Shown one piece after another: positions 1 to 7,550 of a stretch of 13,287 nucleotides of DNA. Positions within the stretch are counted from its first letter, which is position 1. Every line of letters starts with the position of its first letter. A program made the position numbers and the translations under genes. The notes beneath the pieces are model-generated. The model saw nothing but the letters and a program-made list of their open reading frames with translations, had not been told where the DNA came from and searched no databases. Source of the DNA: an uncultured Oscillospiraceae bacterium (GTDB lineage Bacteria; Bacillota; Clostridia; Oscillospirales; Acutalibacteraceae); NCBI GenBank assembly GCA_900552285.1, contig URYV01000030.1:1-13287 (forward strand), written 5' to 3'.

Positions 1-1
1 C

Positions 2-568
2 CAGTATCTTGAATTCACCTGCGACGTTTATAAACGGGAGGACGGCAGAAACTTTGTTTGCTCGCCGCCCATGAAGGGTGAGGAAAGCCGAAAAGCCCTT
101 TGGCAGGCGATTAAAAGAGGCGATATTGCAACGATAGCAACCGACCACTGCCCCTTCCAGGCCTACGAAAAGGATTGGGGGAAGGACGATTTTTCGAAAA
201 TCCCCAACGGGTGCGCGGGAATAGAGAATATGTATCCCTATATGCTGTCGTCGGCAAATAAGGGTGAGATCAGTTTCCCGAAGGCGGTCGAGCTGTGCGC
301 GGCAAATCCCGCAAAAATATTCGGATGCAAAAGCAAGGGCTCCCTTGCGGTGGGCAAGGACGCCGACATTGTAATCTACGATACGACCGTCTGTTTTACA
401 ATAACGAACGATAAAATGCATTCCGACTGCGACCACACGATTTGGGAGGGCATAAAGCTGAAGGGCTACCCCGAAAAGACCTTTTCGAGAGGCCGTCTTG
501 TATTTGACAAAGGCGAATTCACGGGCGAAAAGGGCTGGGGCAAATTCGTTAAATGCTCGCTTAAATAA
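2..568 (+). CDS. hydA: Dihydropyrimidinase (D-hydantoinase family), C-terminal part
   Basis: This is the 3' part of a cyclic amidohydrolase, which opens dihydrouracil or dihydrothymine to N-carbamoyl-beta-alanine or N-carbamoyl-beta-aminoisobutyrate in the cytoplasm. The frame is open from base 2, so the true start lies outside the window. The first ATG (71) is internal, because the codons before it already read family sequence ending VCSPPMK, the conserved SPP substrate loop. About 188 of roughly 460 residues are present. Visible motifs are ATDHCPF, with the Asp that binds the binuclear metal centre, PNGCAGIEN, the substrate-backbone loop, and the C-terminal GSLAVGKDADIVIYD typical of hydantoinases. 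The loop continues ENMY where many relatives have E-D/H-R. The next gene starts 33 bp downstream. Hydantoinase or allantoinase are alternatives, but the preA and carbamoylase neighbours favour dihydropyrimidinase. Confidence 0.93.
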   Translation, partial: QYLEFTCDVYKREDGRNFVCSPPMKGEESRKALWQAIKRGDIATIATDHCPFQAYEKDWGKDDFSKIPNGCAGIENMYPYMLSSANKGEISFPKAVELCAANPAKIFGCKSKGSLAVGKDADIVIYDTTVCFTITNDKMHSDCDHTIWEGIKLKGYPEKTFSRGRLVFDKGEFTGEKGWGKFVKCSLK

Positions 569-601
569 TCTGAAGAGACTTTGTTACAAGAAGGTGAGAC
601 A

Positions 602-2077
602 ATGCTTGATGTAAAATTTGAGGCGGCAAGATGCCTTTTGTGTGCCGACGGCGCATGCGACAGAGCCTGTAAAAAAGGATTTAAGCCGTCGCGGATGCTG
701 CGCTCGGTTTATTTTGAAAACGGTCAAAGGGCCGCAGAATTTGTCGACAGAGCCGTGTGTGCGGACTGCGGCGGAGACTGTGAGGACGCCTGCGTTCATT
801 ATGATATGCCCATAAGAATCAGAGAAACGGCAAAAATGCTGCCCGACCGCAAAAAAACCGAGCCAAGGGATCTGTCCATAGATTTTTTGGGAGTGCATTT
901 TGAAAATCCGTTTATACTTTCCTCGTCGATCGTTGCCGGCAGCTACGAAATGTGCGCCGACGCCTTCAGGGCGGGCTGGGCAGGCGCAGCCTTTAAAACA
1001 ATAGGCTTTTTAAAGCCAAAGGAGGTTTCTCCGAGATTTGACGTTTTAAACAAGGAAAGCACTCCGTTTATCGGCTTTAAAAACTTAGAGCAGATCTCCG
1101 ACCACGATCTGAAGGATAACTTAGAGGATTTAAAACGGCTTAAAAGAGATTTTCCGAATAAGGTTATCGTGGCTTCGATTATGGGACAGAACGAAGAGGA
1201 ATGGACAAGCCTTGCACGACTTGTAACAGAGGCGGGCTCCGACATTATAGAATGTAATTTCAGTTGTCCGCAAATGTGCGAAAAGGGACTCGGCTCGGAT
1301 GTCGGACAAAGTCCGGAGCTTGTGGCGATGTATACGGCGGCGGTGAGAAGGGGCACGCATTTGCCCGTGCTTGCGAAAATGACGCCCAACATCGGGCATA
1401 TGGAAATTCCGGCAATTGCCGCAGTAAGGGCGGGCGCCGACGGAATTGCCGCAATAAACACCGTTAAAAGCATAACGGGACTGTCCCTTGACTGCAAAAA
1501 GCCGAGAATGGATGTATCGGGCGAAAGCGCCGTTTCGGGGTATTCGGGAAAGGCCGTTAAGCCCATCGCCCTGAGATTTATAAGCGACATGAAGCACAAC
1601 GCCGAGCTGAAGGATGTACCCATAAGCGGTATGGGCGGAATAGAGACCTGGCACGACGCGGCGGAGTTTATGGCGCTGGGCTGCGGCAGCGTTCAGGTGA
1701 CAACGGCGGTTATGCAGTACGGATACCGAATTATAGACGATTTGTTGAGCGGTCTGTCCCTTTTCCTTTCCGAAAACGGCTATGAAAGGCTTTCGGATTT
1801 TGTCGGTACGGCGCTTGGTGAAATAGTATCGGCCGATAAGCTTGACCGAAACAGCATTGTTTATCCTTCGTTTAACAAGGGCAGGTGCGTCGGCTGCGGA
1901 AGATGTATGATCTCCTGCCGCGACGCGGGACATCGGGCTTTAACGATGAGCGATAAAACGCTTAAACCGAGGCTTGACCCGGAAAAATGCGTCGGCTGCC
2001 AGCTTTGCGCGCTTGTATGTCCTCTCGGATGTATAGGTCAGTCAAAGAGAATAGAGCTAAAGGCAAGCGGATATTAA
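602..2077 (+). CDS. preA: Dihydropyrimidine dehydrogenase, PreA-type with extra N-terminal Fe-S domain
   Basis: This enzyme catalyses the first step of reductive pyrimidine catabolism, reducing uracil or thymine to the dihydro form. I chose ATG 602 (491 aa) because AAGGTG at 591-596 sits 5 nt upstream; TTG 581 would precede that site. Residues 1-75 carry two cysteine groups, C11-C14-C19-C23 and C53-C56-C60-C64. The segment ARCLLCADGAC resembles the N-terminal Fe-S domain of mammalian DPD (RCLKCADAPC) and PreT. Residues about 95-405 are the FMN-binding TIM barrel, with FKTIGF, ECNFSCPQM, AKMTPN, INTVKSITG and SGMGGIETW. The C-terminus has two [4Fe-4S] ferredoxin motifs, CVGCGRCMISC and CVGCQLCALVCP. 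No FAD or NAD(P) domain is present, so electrons must come from a separate partner not seen here. The PucR gene follows 20 bp downstream. Confidence 0.95.
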   Translation: MLDVKFEAARCLLCADGACDRACKKGFKPSRMLRSVYFENGQRAAEFVDRAVCADCGGDCEDACVHYDMPIRIRETAKMLPDRKKTEPRDLSIDFLGVHFENPFILSSSIVAGSYEMCADAFRAGWAGAAFKTIGFLKPKEVSPRFDVLNKESTPFIGFKNLEQISDHDLKDNLEDLKRLKRDFPNKVIVASIMGQNEEEWTSLARLVTEAGSDIIECNFSCPQMCEKGLGSDVGQSPELVAMYTAAVRRGTHLPVLAKMTPNIGHMEIPAIAAVRAGADGIAAINTVKSITGLSLDCKKPRMDVSGESAVSGYSGKAVKPIALRFISDMKHNAELKDVPISGMGGIETWHDAAEFMALGCGSVQVTTAVMQYGYRIIDDLLSGLSLFLSENGYERLSDFVGTALGEIVSADKLDRNSIVYPSFNKGRCVGCGRCMISCRDAGHRALTMSDKTLKPRLDPEKCVGCQLCALVCPLGCIGQSKRIELKASGY

Positions 2078-2097
2078 AAAATATGGGGTGACGCAAA

Positions 2098-3264
2098 ATG
2101 GCGATAACCATGCGTAAGCTTTGCGAGGATGCAAAATCGAAATACGATATGGAGCTTGTTGCGGGCAAAAGCGGCATAGAAAACACCGTCAGATGGGTGC
2201 ATATGGTGGAGGACAGAGAGGTTCCCGATTTTCTCCACGGCGGCGAGCTTATCTTTACAACGGGTATCGGACACATTGAAAGCGACGACCGTATGCTTGA
2301 ATTCACCCGCAATCTTTACGCCCACGGAGCCGCCGGGGTGGTGTTTAATATAGGTCCCTATATCAAAAGAATTCCCCCCGATGTCATAAGCTTTGCAAAC
2401 CAAAACGGCTTTCCGGTTTTCACCCTGCCGTGGAAGGTGCATATAATTGATATTTCCTATGATTTCTGCGGCAGGATAATCGAAAACGAAAAAGCGGAAA
2501 TGAGTCTTATGCAGGCCTTTAAAAATCTCATTTTCGCGCCCGAAAGGGAAGAGGATTATCTGCCGGCAATGCAAAAAAACGGCTTTAACGCCGCAGAGCA
2601 TTACCGTGTTTTTGCAATTACCCTTTACGGAGCCGACGGCAAGGTTGTAACATCTCCGCTTTATTCAAAAAACAAGATGCTGCTGTGGCGCATTTTTTCG
2701 GGATCGGATTCACCGGCCGCGATGTTTATTTATAACTCCCGCCTTATTGTCGTAAAGCAGCGGTGCCCGGAGCATTGTGTTGAACGGATACTTACGGCGC
2801 TTGAAAAGGCCTTCAGCCAAAGCAGGACACGCTATAAAACAGGCATTTCGGACGAGGGAACGGGCTATCTTTCGGTGCCATACCTTTACCGCCACGCAGG
2901 CGCAGCGCTTGTTACGGCAAAATATGAAAACGCGGCCGTGGCAAGATACGACGATATAGGCGTAAACCGTCTTATCCTTGCGATTGAGGATAAATCCGTG
3001 GCGGAGGCCTATGCAAACGAGGTTCTGAGCGCGGTTATCCGATATGACGAAGAAAACGACACCGATTTAACCGGGCTTTTAAAGCTTTATATCGAGTGTG
3101 ATTGCAGCGTTAACGCAACGGCCGAAAAAAGCGGAGTTCACCGAAACACCGTTAACAACCGCATTAAACAGATAAGGGAGCTGCTGGGCGGCGCCCTTAC
3201 CGAAAGGAAAAAGGCCGAGCTTGTTTTAGCCTTTAAAATCAGAGATCTAATTAAGTTTATTTAA
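2098..3264 (+). CDS. PucR-family transcriptional regulator
   Basis: This is a 388-aa cytoplasmic DNA-binding regulator of the PucR/CdaR family, which often controls purine, pyrimidine or other nitrogen-source catabolism. Residues about 1-120 form the PucR N-terminal domain, with VRWVHMVEDREVPDFLHGGE followed by LIFTTGIG. A middle stretch is compatible with the degenerate GGDEF-like region of the family. The last 60 residues carry the PucR-type helix-turn-helix (HTH_30), LLKLYIECDCSVNATAEKSG then VHRNTVNNRIKQI. ATG 2098 is preceded by GGGGTG at 2085-2090. The gene lies inside the operon between dehydrogenase and aminotransferase, so it is probably co-transcribed with its targets and may respond to a pathway intermediate. 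The family is clear; the ligand and the pyrimidine role are inferred from context. Confidence 0.93.
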   Translation: MAITMRKLCEDAKSKYDMELVAGKSGIENTVRWVHMVEDREVPDFLHGGELIFTTGIGHIESDDRMLEFTRNLYAHGAAGVVFNIGPYIKRIPPDVISFANQNGFPVFTLPWKVHIIDISYDFCGRIIENEKAEMSLMQAFKNLIFAPEREEDYLPAMQKNGFNAAEHYRVFAITLYGADGKVVTSPLYSKNKMLLWRIFSGSDSPAAMFIYNSRLIVVKQRCPEHCVERILTALEKAFSQSRTRYKTGISDEGTGYLSVPYLYRHAGAALVTAKYENAAVARYDDIGVNRLILAIEDKSVAEAYANEVLSAVIRYDEENDTDLTGLLKLYIECDCSVNATAEKSGVHRNTVNNRIKQIRELLGGALTERKKAELVLAFKIRDLIKFI

Positions 3265-3279
3265 CGGAGGCAGTTTAAA

Positions 3280-4611
3280 ATGGATGCAAAAACTATTGTA
3301 GAGTATCACAAAAAGTATAATTTACAGTCATGGTCAAAGCAGGCGGCAATAAACCCCCTGCCCATTAAGGACGCCGAGGGCATATACATGTATGACTTTG
3401 ACGGCAACAGATACGCCGATATGTCAAGCCAGCTTGTAAACCTTAATGTGGGTCATAAAAACCGTCAGATAATCGAGGCCGTAAAGGAGCAGGCGGAAAA
3501 ATACTGTTATATGGCTCCTTCCTATGCCTGCGAGCCGAGAAGCACTCTGGCAAAAATGATCATCGACCTTATGCCCGATAATATGGCAAAGGTGTTTTTC
3601 ACAAACGGCGGCGCCGACGCCAACGAAAACGCGGTAAAGATCGCACGCATGTATACCGGCCGTCATAAAATCTTTTCGAGATACAGGAGCTACCACGGCT
3701 CAACCTACGGCGCGGGCAATCTTACGGGCGAGCCGAGGCGTTATCCGCTTGAGCCGGGCGCCCCGGGCTTTGTAAAATTCTTTGACCCCTATGTTTACAG
3801 AGAAAAAATCAAATTCGACTCCGAAAAGGCTGCGGCGGATTATTATGTTGCAAAGCTCAGAGAGCAGATCATTTACGAGGGTCCCGACAGCGTGGCCGCA
3901 ATAGTTGTGGAAACCATTACGGGCTCTAACGGCGTAATCATTCCCCCGGAGGGGTATTTAAAGGGCGTCAGAGCCGTTTGCGACGAATTCGGTATTATGA
4001 TGATCTGCGACGAGGTTATGGCAGGCTGGGGCAGAACGGGCAAGATGTTTGCCTTTGAAAATTTCGGTGTTAAGCCCGACATTGTTTCATTCGCAAAGGG
4101 CGTTACCTGCGGCTATGTTCAGCTGGGAGGCGTTTGCGTATCAAAGGAAATAGCGGCGTTTTTCGACGATCATTTGCTTTCCTGCGGACTTACCTACAGC
4201 GGACATCCTCTTGCCTGCGCCGCCGGCGTTGCCTGCTTAAATTATTATAAGGACGTAAACATTCTCGAAAATGTCAACAAATCGGGCAGGGCGCTCGGCG
4301 AGTGCCTTGAGGAAATGAAGAAAACACATCCGTGCGTCGGCGATGTAAGATATATCGGACTTTTCTCGGCCTTAGAGCTTGTTAGAAGCAAGCAGACAAG
4401 AGAGCCACTTGTTCCTTACGGAAAGGATCCCGACGGAATTATGGGAAGGCTTATAGGCGAGCTTAAAAAGCGCGGCTTTATGACCTATTCCCACGAGAAT
4501 ATGATTATAGTTGCTCCTCCGCTTATTATAACGGTCGAGCAGATTAAGGAAGAGCTTAAAAAGCTTGACGAGGTGCTTTATATTGCCGACGAAATTGTTG
4601 ATAAGAGGTGA
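3280..4611 (+). CDS. Class-III PLP aminotransferase, probable beta-alanine aminotransferase (PydD-like)
   Basis: This 443-aa protein is a fold-type I omega-aminotransferase. The family shows in FTNGGADANENAVK (107-120, phosphate-binding), ICDEVMAGWGRTG with D244 to the pyridine nitrogen, and FAKG with the Schiff-base lysine K273. ATG 3280 has GGAGG at 3266-3270, 9 nt upstream. Placed among dihydropyrimidinase, dehydrogenase and carbamoylase genes, its likely amino donor is beta-alanine (or beta-aminoisobutyrate from thymine), yielding malonic semialdehyde. 2-Oxoglutarate or pyruvate would be the acceptor. This matches PydD of the extended reductive pathway described in Gram-positive bacteria. 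The aldehyde product would go to the dehydrogenase encoded at 6354-7508. The family call is firm; the exact substrates are inferred. The stop codon overlaps the ribosome binding site of the next gene. Confidence 0.93.
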   Translation: MDAKTIVEYHKKYNLQSWSKQAAINPLPIKDAEGIYMYDFDGNRYADMSSQLVNLNVGHKNRQIIEAVKEQAEKYCYMAPSYACEPRSTLAKMIIDLMPDNMAKVFFTNGGADANENAVKIARMYTGRHKIFSRYRSYHGSTYGAGNLTGEPRRYPLEPGAPGFVKFFDPYVYREKIKFDSEKAAADYYVAKLREQIIYEGPDSVAAIVVETITGSNGVIIPPEGYLKGVRAVCDEFGIMMICDEVMAGWGRTGKMFAFENFGVKPDIVSFAKGVTCGYVQLGGVCVSKEIAAFFDDHLLSCGLTYSGHPLACAAGVACLNYYKDVNILENVNKSGRALGECLEEMKKTHPCVGDVRYIGLFSALELVRSKQTREPLVPYGKDPDGIMGRLIGELKKRGFMTYSHENMIIVAPPLIITVEQIKEELKKLDEVLYIADEIVDKR

Positions 4612-4616
4612 CTTAT

Positions 4617-5012
4617 ATGTCGGGCGGACACTATGAAAACATAAAAAACGCAAATTTATTTGACTGTATCGGCATTTCACAGATCCGTCTCGTTCCGTCT
4701 AAACTGAGAAATGTTCCGGTCGGATATTCCGAGGTTCCTCTTATATTCCACCTTAAATCCGAAACTGTAAAAAAGCTGGCGTTTAAGGTGCCGTGGGGCG
4801 GCGTTGTGTACGGCTTTGCAAATTCCGCGCAGCAAACCGAGCAGAGGCTCGGTCTTAATTCCCACATAACCGACATAACCGTTTCGGACTGGGACGGCAG
4901 ATTTATGCTTATATTCGAAGCCGAAAACGAAGCCGACTCGGTGGCCTTTAATGTGGCCGGGGAGGATGTTATAAAAATGTTGAACGAATGCCGCAGACCG
5001 GCAGAAATGTGA
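4617..5012 (+). CDS. Uncharacterised 131-aa protein in the pyrimidine operon
   Basis: I do not recognise this protein. ATG 4617 is preferred because AAGAGGTG at 4603-4610 is 6 nt upstream. A GTG at 4608 lies inside that site and overlaps the aminotransferase stop (4609-4611). The protein is soluble-looking, with no signal peptide, transmembrane segment or cysteine cluster. It reads as alternating short beta strands (PLIFHLKS, KLAFKVPWGGVVYGF, ITDITVSDWDGRFMLIFEA, VAFNVAGED) ending in a short helix (VIKMLNECRR). Tight packing between aminotransferase and carbamoylase (14 bp to the next gene) and codon usage like its neighbours argue for a real gene. It could be a small accessory subunit or an uncharacterised enzyme of the pathway. 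The only functional hint is the context. Confidence 0.82.
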   Translation: MSGGHYENIKNANLFDCIGISQIRLVPSKLRNVPVGYSEVPLIFHLKSETVKKLAFKVPWGGVVYGFANSAQQTEQRLGLNSHITDITVSDWDGRFMLIFEAENEADSVAFNVAGEDVIKMLNECRRPAEM

Positions 5013-5026
5013 AAGGATGAAGACCT

Positions 5027-6289
5027 ATGTATAAATGCAGCGAAGAACGAATGAAGGATAAAATCGAAACCTTTTCAAAATTCGGCGATGCCGGACACGG
5101 CGGCATAACAAGATACTCCCTGTCCGACGCGGCAATTAAGGCTCGCAACGAATTTGTAAAGCGTATGACCGCCATAGGAGCAGCTATTGAGACAGATGAT
5201 GTTGCCAATGTGTACGCAACAATTCCCGGCTCCGACCGTGATGCCAAAAGGATAGTTATGGCGTCCCATGTTGACTCGGTTAAAAACGGCGGTAATTACG
5301 ACGGTATACTGGGCGTTATGTCGGCTATGGAGGTGCTTGAAACAGTTGTTGAGCACAATATACCCCACAGGCACCCCCTTACCGCAATGATATGGACAAA
5401 CGAGGAGGGCTCTCTTTATCCCCCCGCAATGATGTGCTCGGGCATTGTTTGCTACGATTATCTGCCGGAGGACATTCGTCAAAAGTTCAAATATGAGGAT
5501 ATGCTTGCAACAAAAAGCATGTTGGATCCGACAAAAACCTTCGGCGAGGCACTTGATAAATCGGGCTTTAAGGGGGACAAAAGCAACCGCATTTCCCCCG
5601 AAAAATATCAGTATATGTTTGAAACGCATATCGAGCAGGGCCCCATTCTTGAAGACAACCAAAAGGATATCGGGGTTGTTGACTGCGTTCTCGGTATGTT
5701 TAACTACCGCGTGAAATTCTACGGTCAGACCGTCCATGCCGGCACCTTCCCGATGCCCAAGCGCCGCGACGCGCTTTATGCGGCGTCAAAGGCTCTGTGC
5801 TATCTTCACGAGGAAATAGACAAGCTTGCAATTCCCGAGCTTGTTTATACCACGGGCGAGATCGTCTGCCACCCCTGCGTGCACACCTGCGTTCCGGATT
5901 ATGTCGATTTTTCGATAGATGTCCGCCACCAAGACCCCGAGGCGCTTGCCAAGGTGCTTGCGGTGGTGAAAAGCTGCGGCGAAAGGGAGTGGGCAGGCTG
6001 TAAATGCGAGGTCGTAAAGGCGTGGAACAGAGATACAGTTTACTGGGATAAAAGGCTTGTCGGCTATGTTGAGGAGTCGGCGACCGAAAACGGCATACCG
6101 CATATGTCAATCCATTCGGGTGCCGGTCACGACGCGCAATTTGCCTCATATATGCTGCCCACGACCATGATATTCGTGCAGTCTAAGGACGGACTTTCCC
6201 ACTGCGAGCCGGAGTTTTCTTCGGTTAAGCACTGTACCGAGGGAGCAACGGTAATGCTGGGCGCCGTGCTTAAAGCGGACAAAGATTGA
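5027..6289 (+). CDS. M20-family N-carbamoyl-beta-alanine amidohydrolase (beta-ureidopropionase, HyuC/AmaB type)
   Basis: This 420-aa binuclear-metal hydrolase releases ammonia and CO2 from an N-carbamoyl amino acid. In this operon that would be N-carbamoyl-beta-alanine to beta-alanine, the third step of the pathway. Metal ligands of the M20C group are visible: H81 in ASHVDSV, D92 in NYDGILG, the Glu pair in WTNEEGS (126-127), the His of THIEQGP, and the C-terminal His of SGAGHDAQF. The dimerisation/lid domain follows GQTVHAGTFPM. ATG 5027 has AAGGATG at 5013-5019; M9 is a possible alternative start. All catalytic residues appear intact. An N-carbamoyl-L-amino-acid hydrolase or allantoate amidohydrolase would look similar, so substrate choice rests on the flanking preA, dihydropyrimidinase and aminotransferase genes. 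Confidence 0.92.
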   Translation: MYKCSEERMKDKIETFSKFGDAGHGGITRYSLSDAAIKARNEFVKRMTAIGAAIETDDVANVYATIPGSDRDAKRIVMASHVDSVKNGGNYDGILGVMSAMEVLETVVEHNIPHRHPLTAMIWTNEEGSLYPPAMMCSGIVCYDYLPEDIRQKFKYEDMLATKSMLDPTKTFGEALDKSGFKGDKSNRISPEKYQYMFETHIEQGPILEDNQKDIGVVDCVLGMFNYRVKFYGQTVHAGTFPMPKRRDALYAASKALCYLHEEIDKLAIPELVYTTGEIVCHPCVHTCVPDYVDFSIDVRHQDPEALAKVLAVVKSCGEREWAGCKCEVVKAWNRDTVYWDKRLVGYVEESATENGIPHMSIHSGAGHDAQFASYMLPTTMIFVQSKDGLSHCEPEFSSVKHCTEGATVMLGAVLKADKD

Positions 6290-6291
6290 CT

Positions 6292-6333
6292 TAAAAAACG
6301 CCTCTCCCGCAAAAATTGCAGGAGGGGCCGTTT
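6292..6333 (+). terminator. Imperfect stem-loop between carbamoylase and dehydrogenase genes
   Basis: AAACG-CCTCTCCCGC (about 6296-6310) pairs with GCAGGAGGGGCCGTTT (6318-6333) across an AAAAATT loop. The stem has one bulged base, a G-T wobble and one mismatch. Only a T3 run follows, so it is a weak terminator, attenuator or mRNA-processing/stability hairpin rather than a strong stop. It lies in the only non-trivial gap of the operon and would lower expression of the last gene. Confidence 0.5.
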
Positions 6334-6353
6334 GATGAACGAGGGTGAAAAAC

Positions 6354-7508
6354 ATGTCACGGGAATTTTTTATACCGAAGAAAATTATTACGGGAAGCCG
6401 GGCGCTTGACGCGGTCGGCGAAATAATTAAAAATTACGGCAAAAAGGCGCTTATAGTTACGGGTAAAAATGTCCGAAGGCTCGATTGCTTTTCGGCTCTT
6501 TGCAAAACGCTCGAGGGCTGCGGTCTGTCATATGCCGTTTTTGACGGAATAACAGGCGAGCCGGACGACACCATGATTGCGGCGGGGGCAGCGAAATATA
6601 AGGACGAGGGCTGTGATTTGCTTGTTGCGATAGGCGGGGGCAGTCCCATTGATTCCATGAAAGCCATTGCCGTAAACGTTTCGGGAGAAAAGGAAATATG
6701 CGATTATTACCAAGAGGCAATTGATATTAAATTGCCGATGATGACGGCGATACCCACAACCGCGGGAACCGGCTCCGAGGCCACGCAGTTTACCGTTATA
6801 ACCGACACAAAAAGAAATATAAAAATGCTTTTAAAGGGCGCGGTCTTAGTGCCTGATGTTGCGGTGGTAGACGGCAGCTTCGGCATTTCCGCTCCGAAGT
6901 CCGTAACAGCGTCAACCGGACTTGACGCGCTTACTCACGCCATAGAGGCGTATACCTCCCGCCGTGCTCAGCCGCTTACCGACAGTGTTTGTATATCTGC
7001 CGTAAAACGGTTATTTAAATATCTTCCTGTTGCATATGCAAACGGAAACGATTTGACGGCGCGAAACGAAACGGCAATCGCCGCGCTTGAAGCGGGTATC
7101 GCCATCAACAATTCCTCTGTAACCGTTGTTCACGGCATGAGCCGCCCCATAGGTGCGCTTTACCATGTGCCGCACGGACTTTCAAACGCAATGCTGTTGT
7201 ATAAATGTATGTCCTTTGCGCTTGACGGAGCAGTGAGCCGCTTTGCCGCTTTAGGCAGGGCGATAAATGCGGCCGACGGAAATGCCGATGACCGAGCCGC
7301 CGCAGAGGCCTTTTTGGATGCAATCGGCGATATTTGCAAAAAGCTTGAAGTACCGACCCTTTCCGAGTATGGCATAGATAAGGAGGATTTCTTCGGCAAT
7401 ATAGAAAAAATGGCAGATGACGCACTTGCAAGCGGGAGCCCCGCAAATACGGCGAAAGAGGTTACCAAGGCGGATATTATAAACATTTATAAATCGTTGT
7501 TTTCTTAA
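6354..7508 (+). CDS. Iron-containing alcohol dehydrogenase, probable malonic semialdehyde reductase (PydE-like)
   Basis: This 384-aa group-III (Fe-type) alcohol dehydrogenase interconverts an aldehyde and an alcohol with NAD(P)H. The nucleotide-binding GGGSPID (94-100) and PTTAGTGSEAT (134-144) are present. Metal ligands fall at D191 and H195 (TGLDALTHAIEAY), H260 (VVHGMSRP) and H274 (YHVPHGLSNAM), in the same pattern as FucO. I chose ATG 6354 because GAGGGTG at 6341-6347 is 6 nt upstream; the in-frame GTG at 6345 lies within that site. Last in the operon, it most plausibly reduces the malonic semialdehyde made by the aminotransferase to 3-hydroxypropionate, as PydE does. A 1,3-propanediol or butanol dehydrogenase would share these motifs, so the substrate is inferred from position. 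Confidence 0.93.
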   Translation: MSREFFIPKKIITGSRALDAVGEIIKNYGKKALIVTGKNVRRLDCFSALCKTLEGCGLSYAVFDGITGEPDDTMIAAGAAKYKDEGCDLLVAIGGGSPIDSMKAIAVNVSGEKEICDYYQEAIDIKLPMMTAIPTTAGTGSEATQFTVITDTKRNIKMLLKGAVLVPDVAVVDGSFGISAPKSVTASTGLDALTHAIEAYTSRRAQPLTDSVCISAVKRLFKYLPVAYANGNDLTARNETAIAALEAGIAINNSSVTVVHGMSRPIGALYHVPHGLSNAMLLYKCMSFALDGAVSRFAALGRAINAADGNADDRAAAEAFLDAIGDICKKLEVPTLSEYGIDKEDFFGNIEKMADDALASGSPANTAKEVTKADIINIYKSLFS

Positions 7509-7550
7509 TATCGGTTGGAATTAACAGCCTTTCACCGTAGCTGCGTTACC

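Noticed and set aside
1130..1933. A 267-codon minus-strand frame opposite preA
   Set aside because: It overlaps the well-supported FMN barrel and shows no recognisable motif or ribosome binding site.
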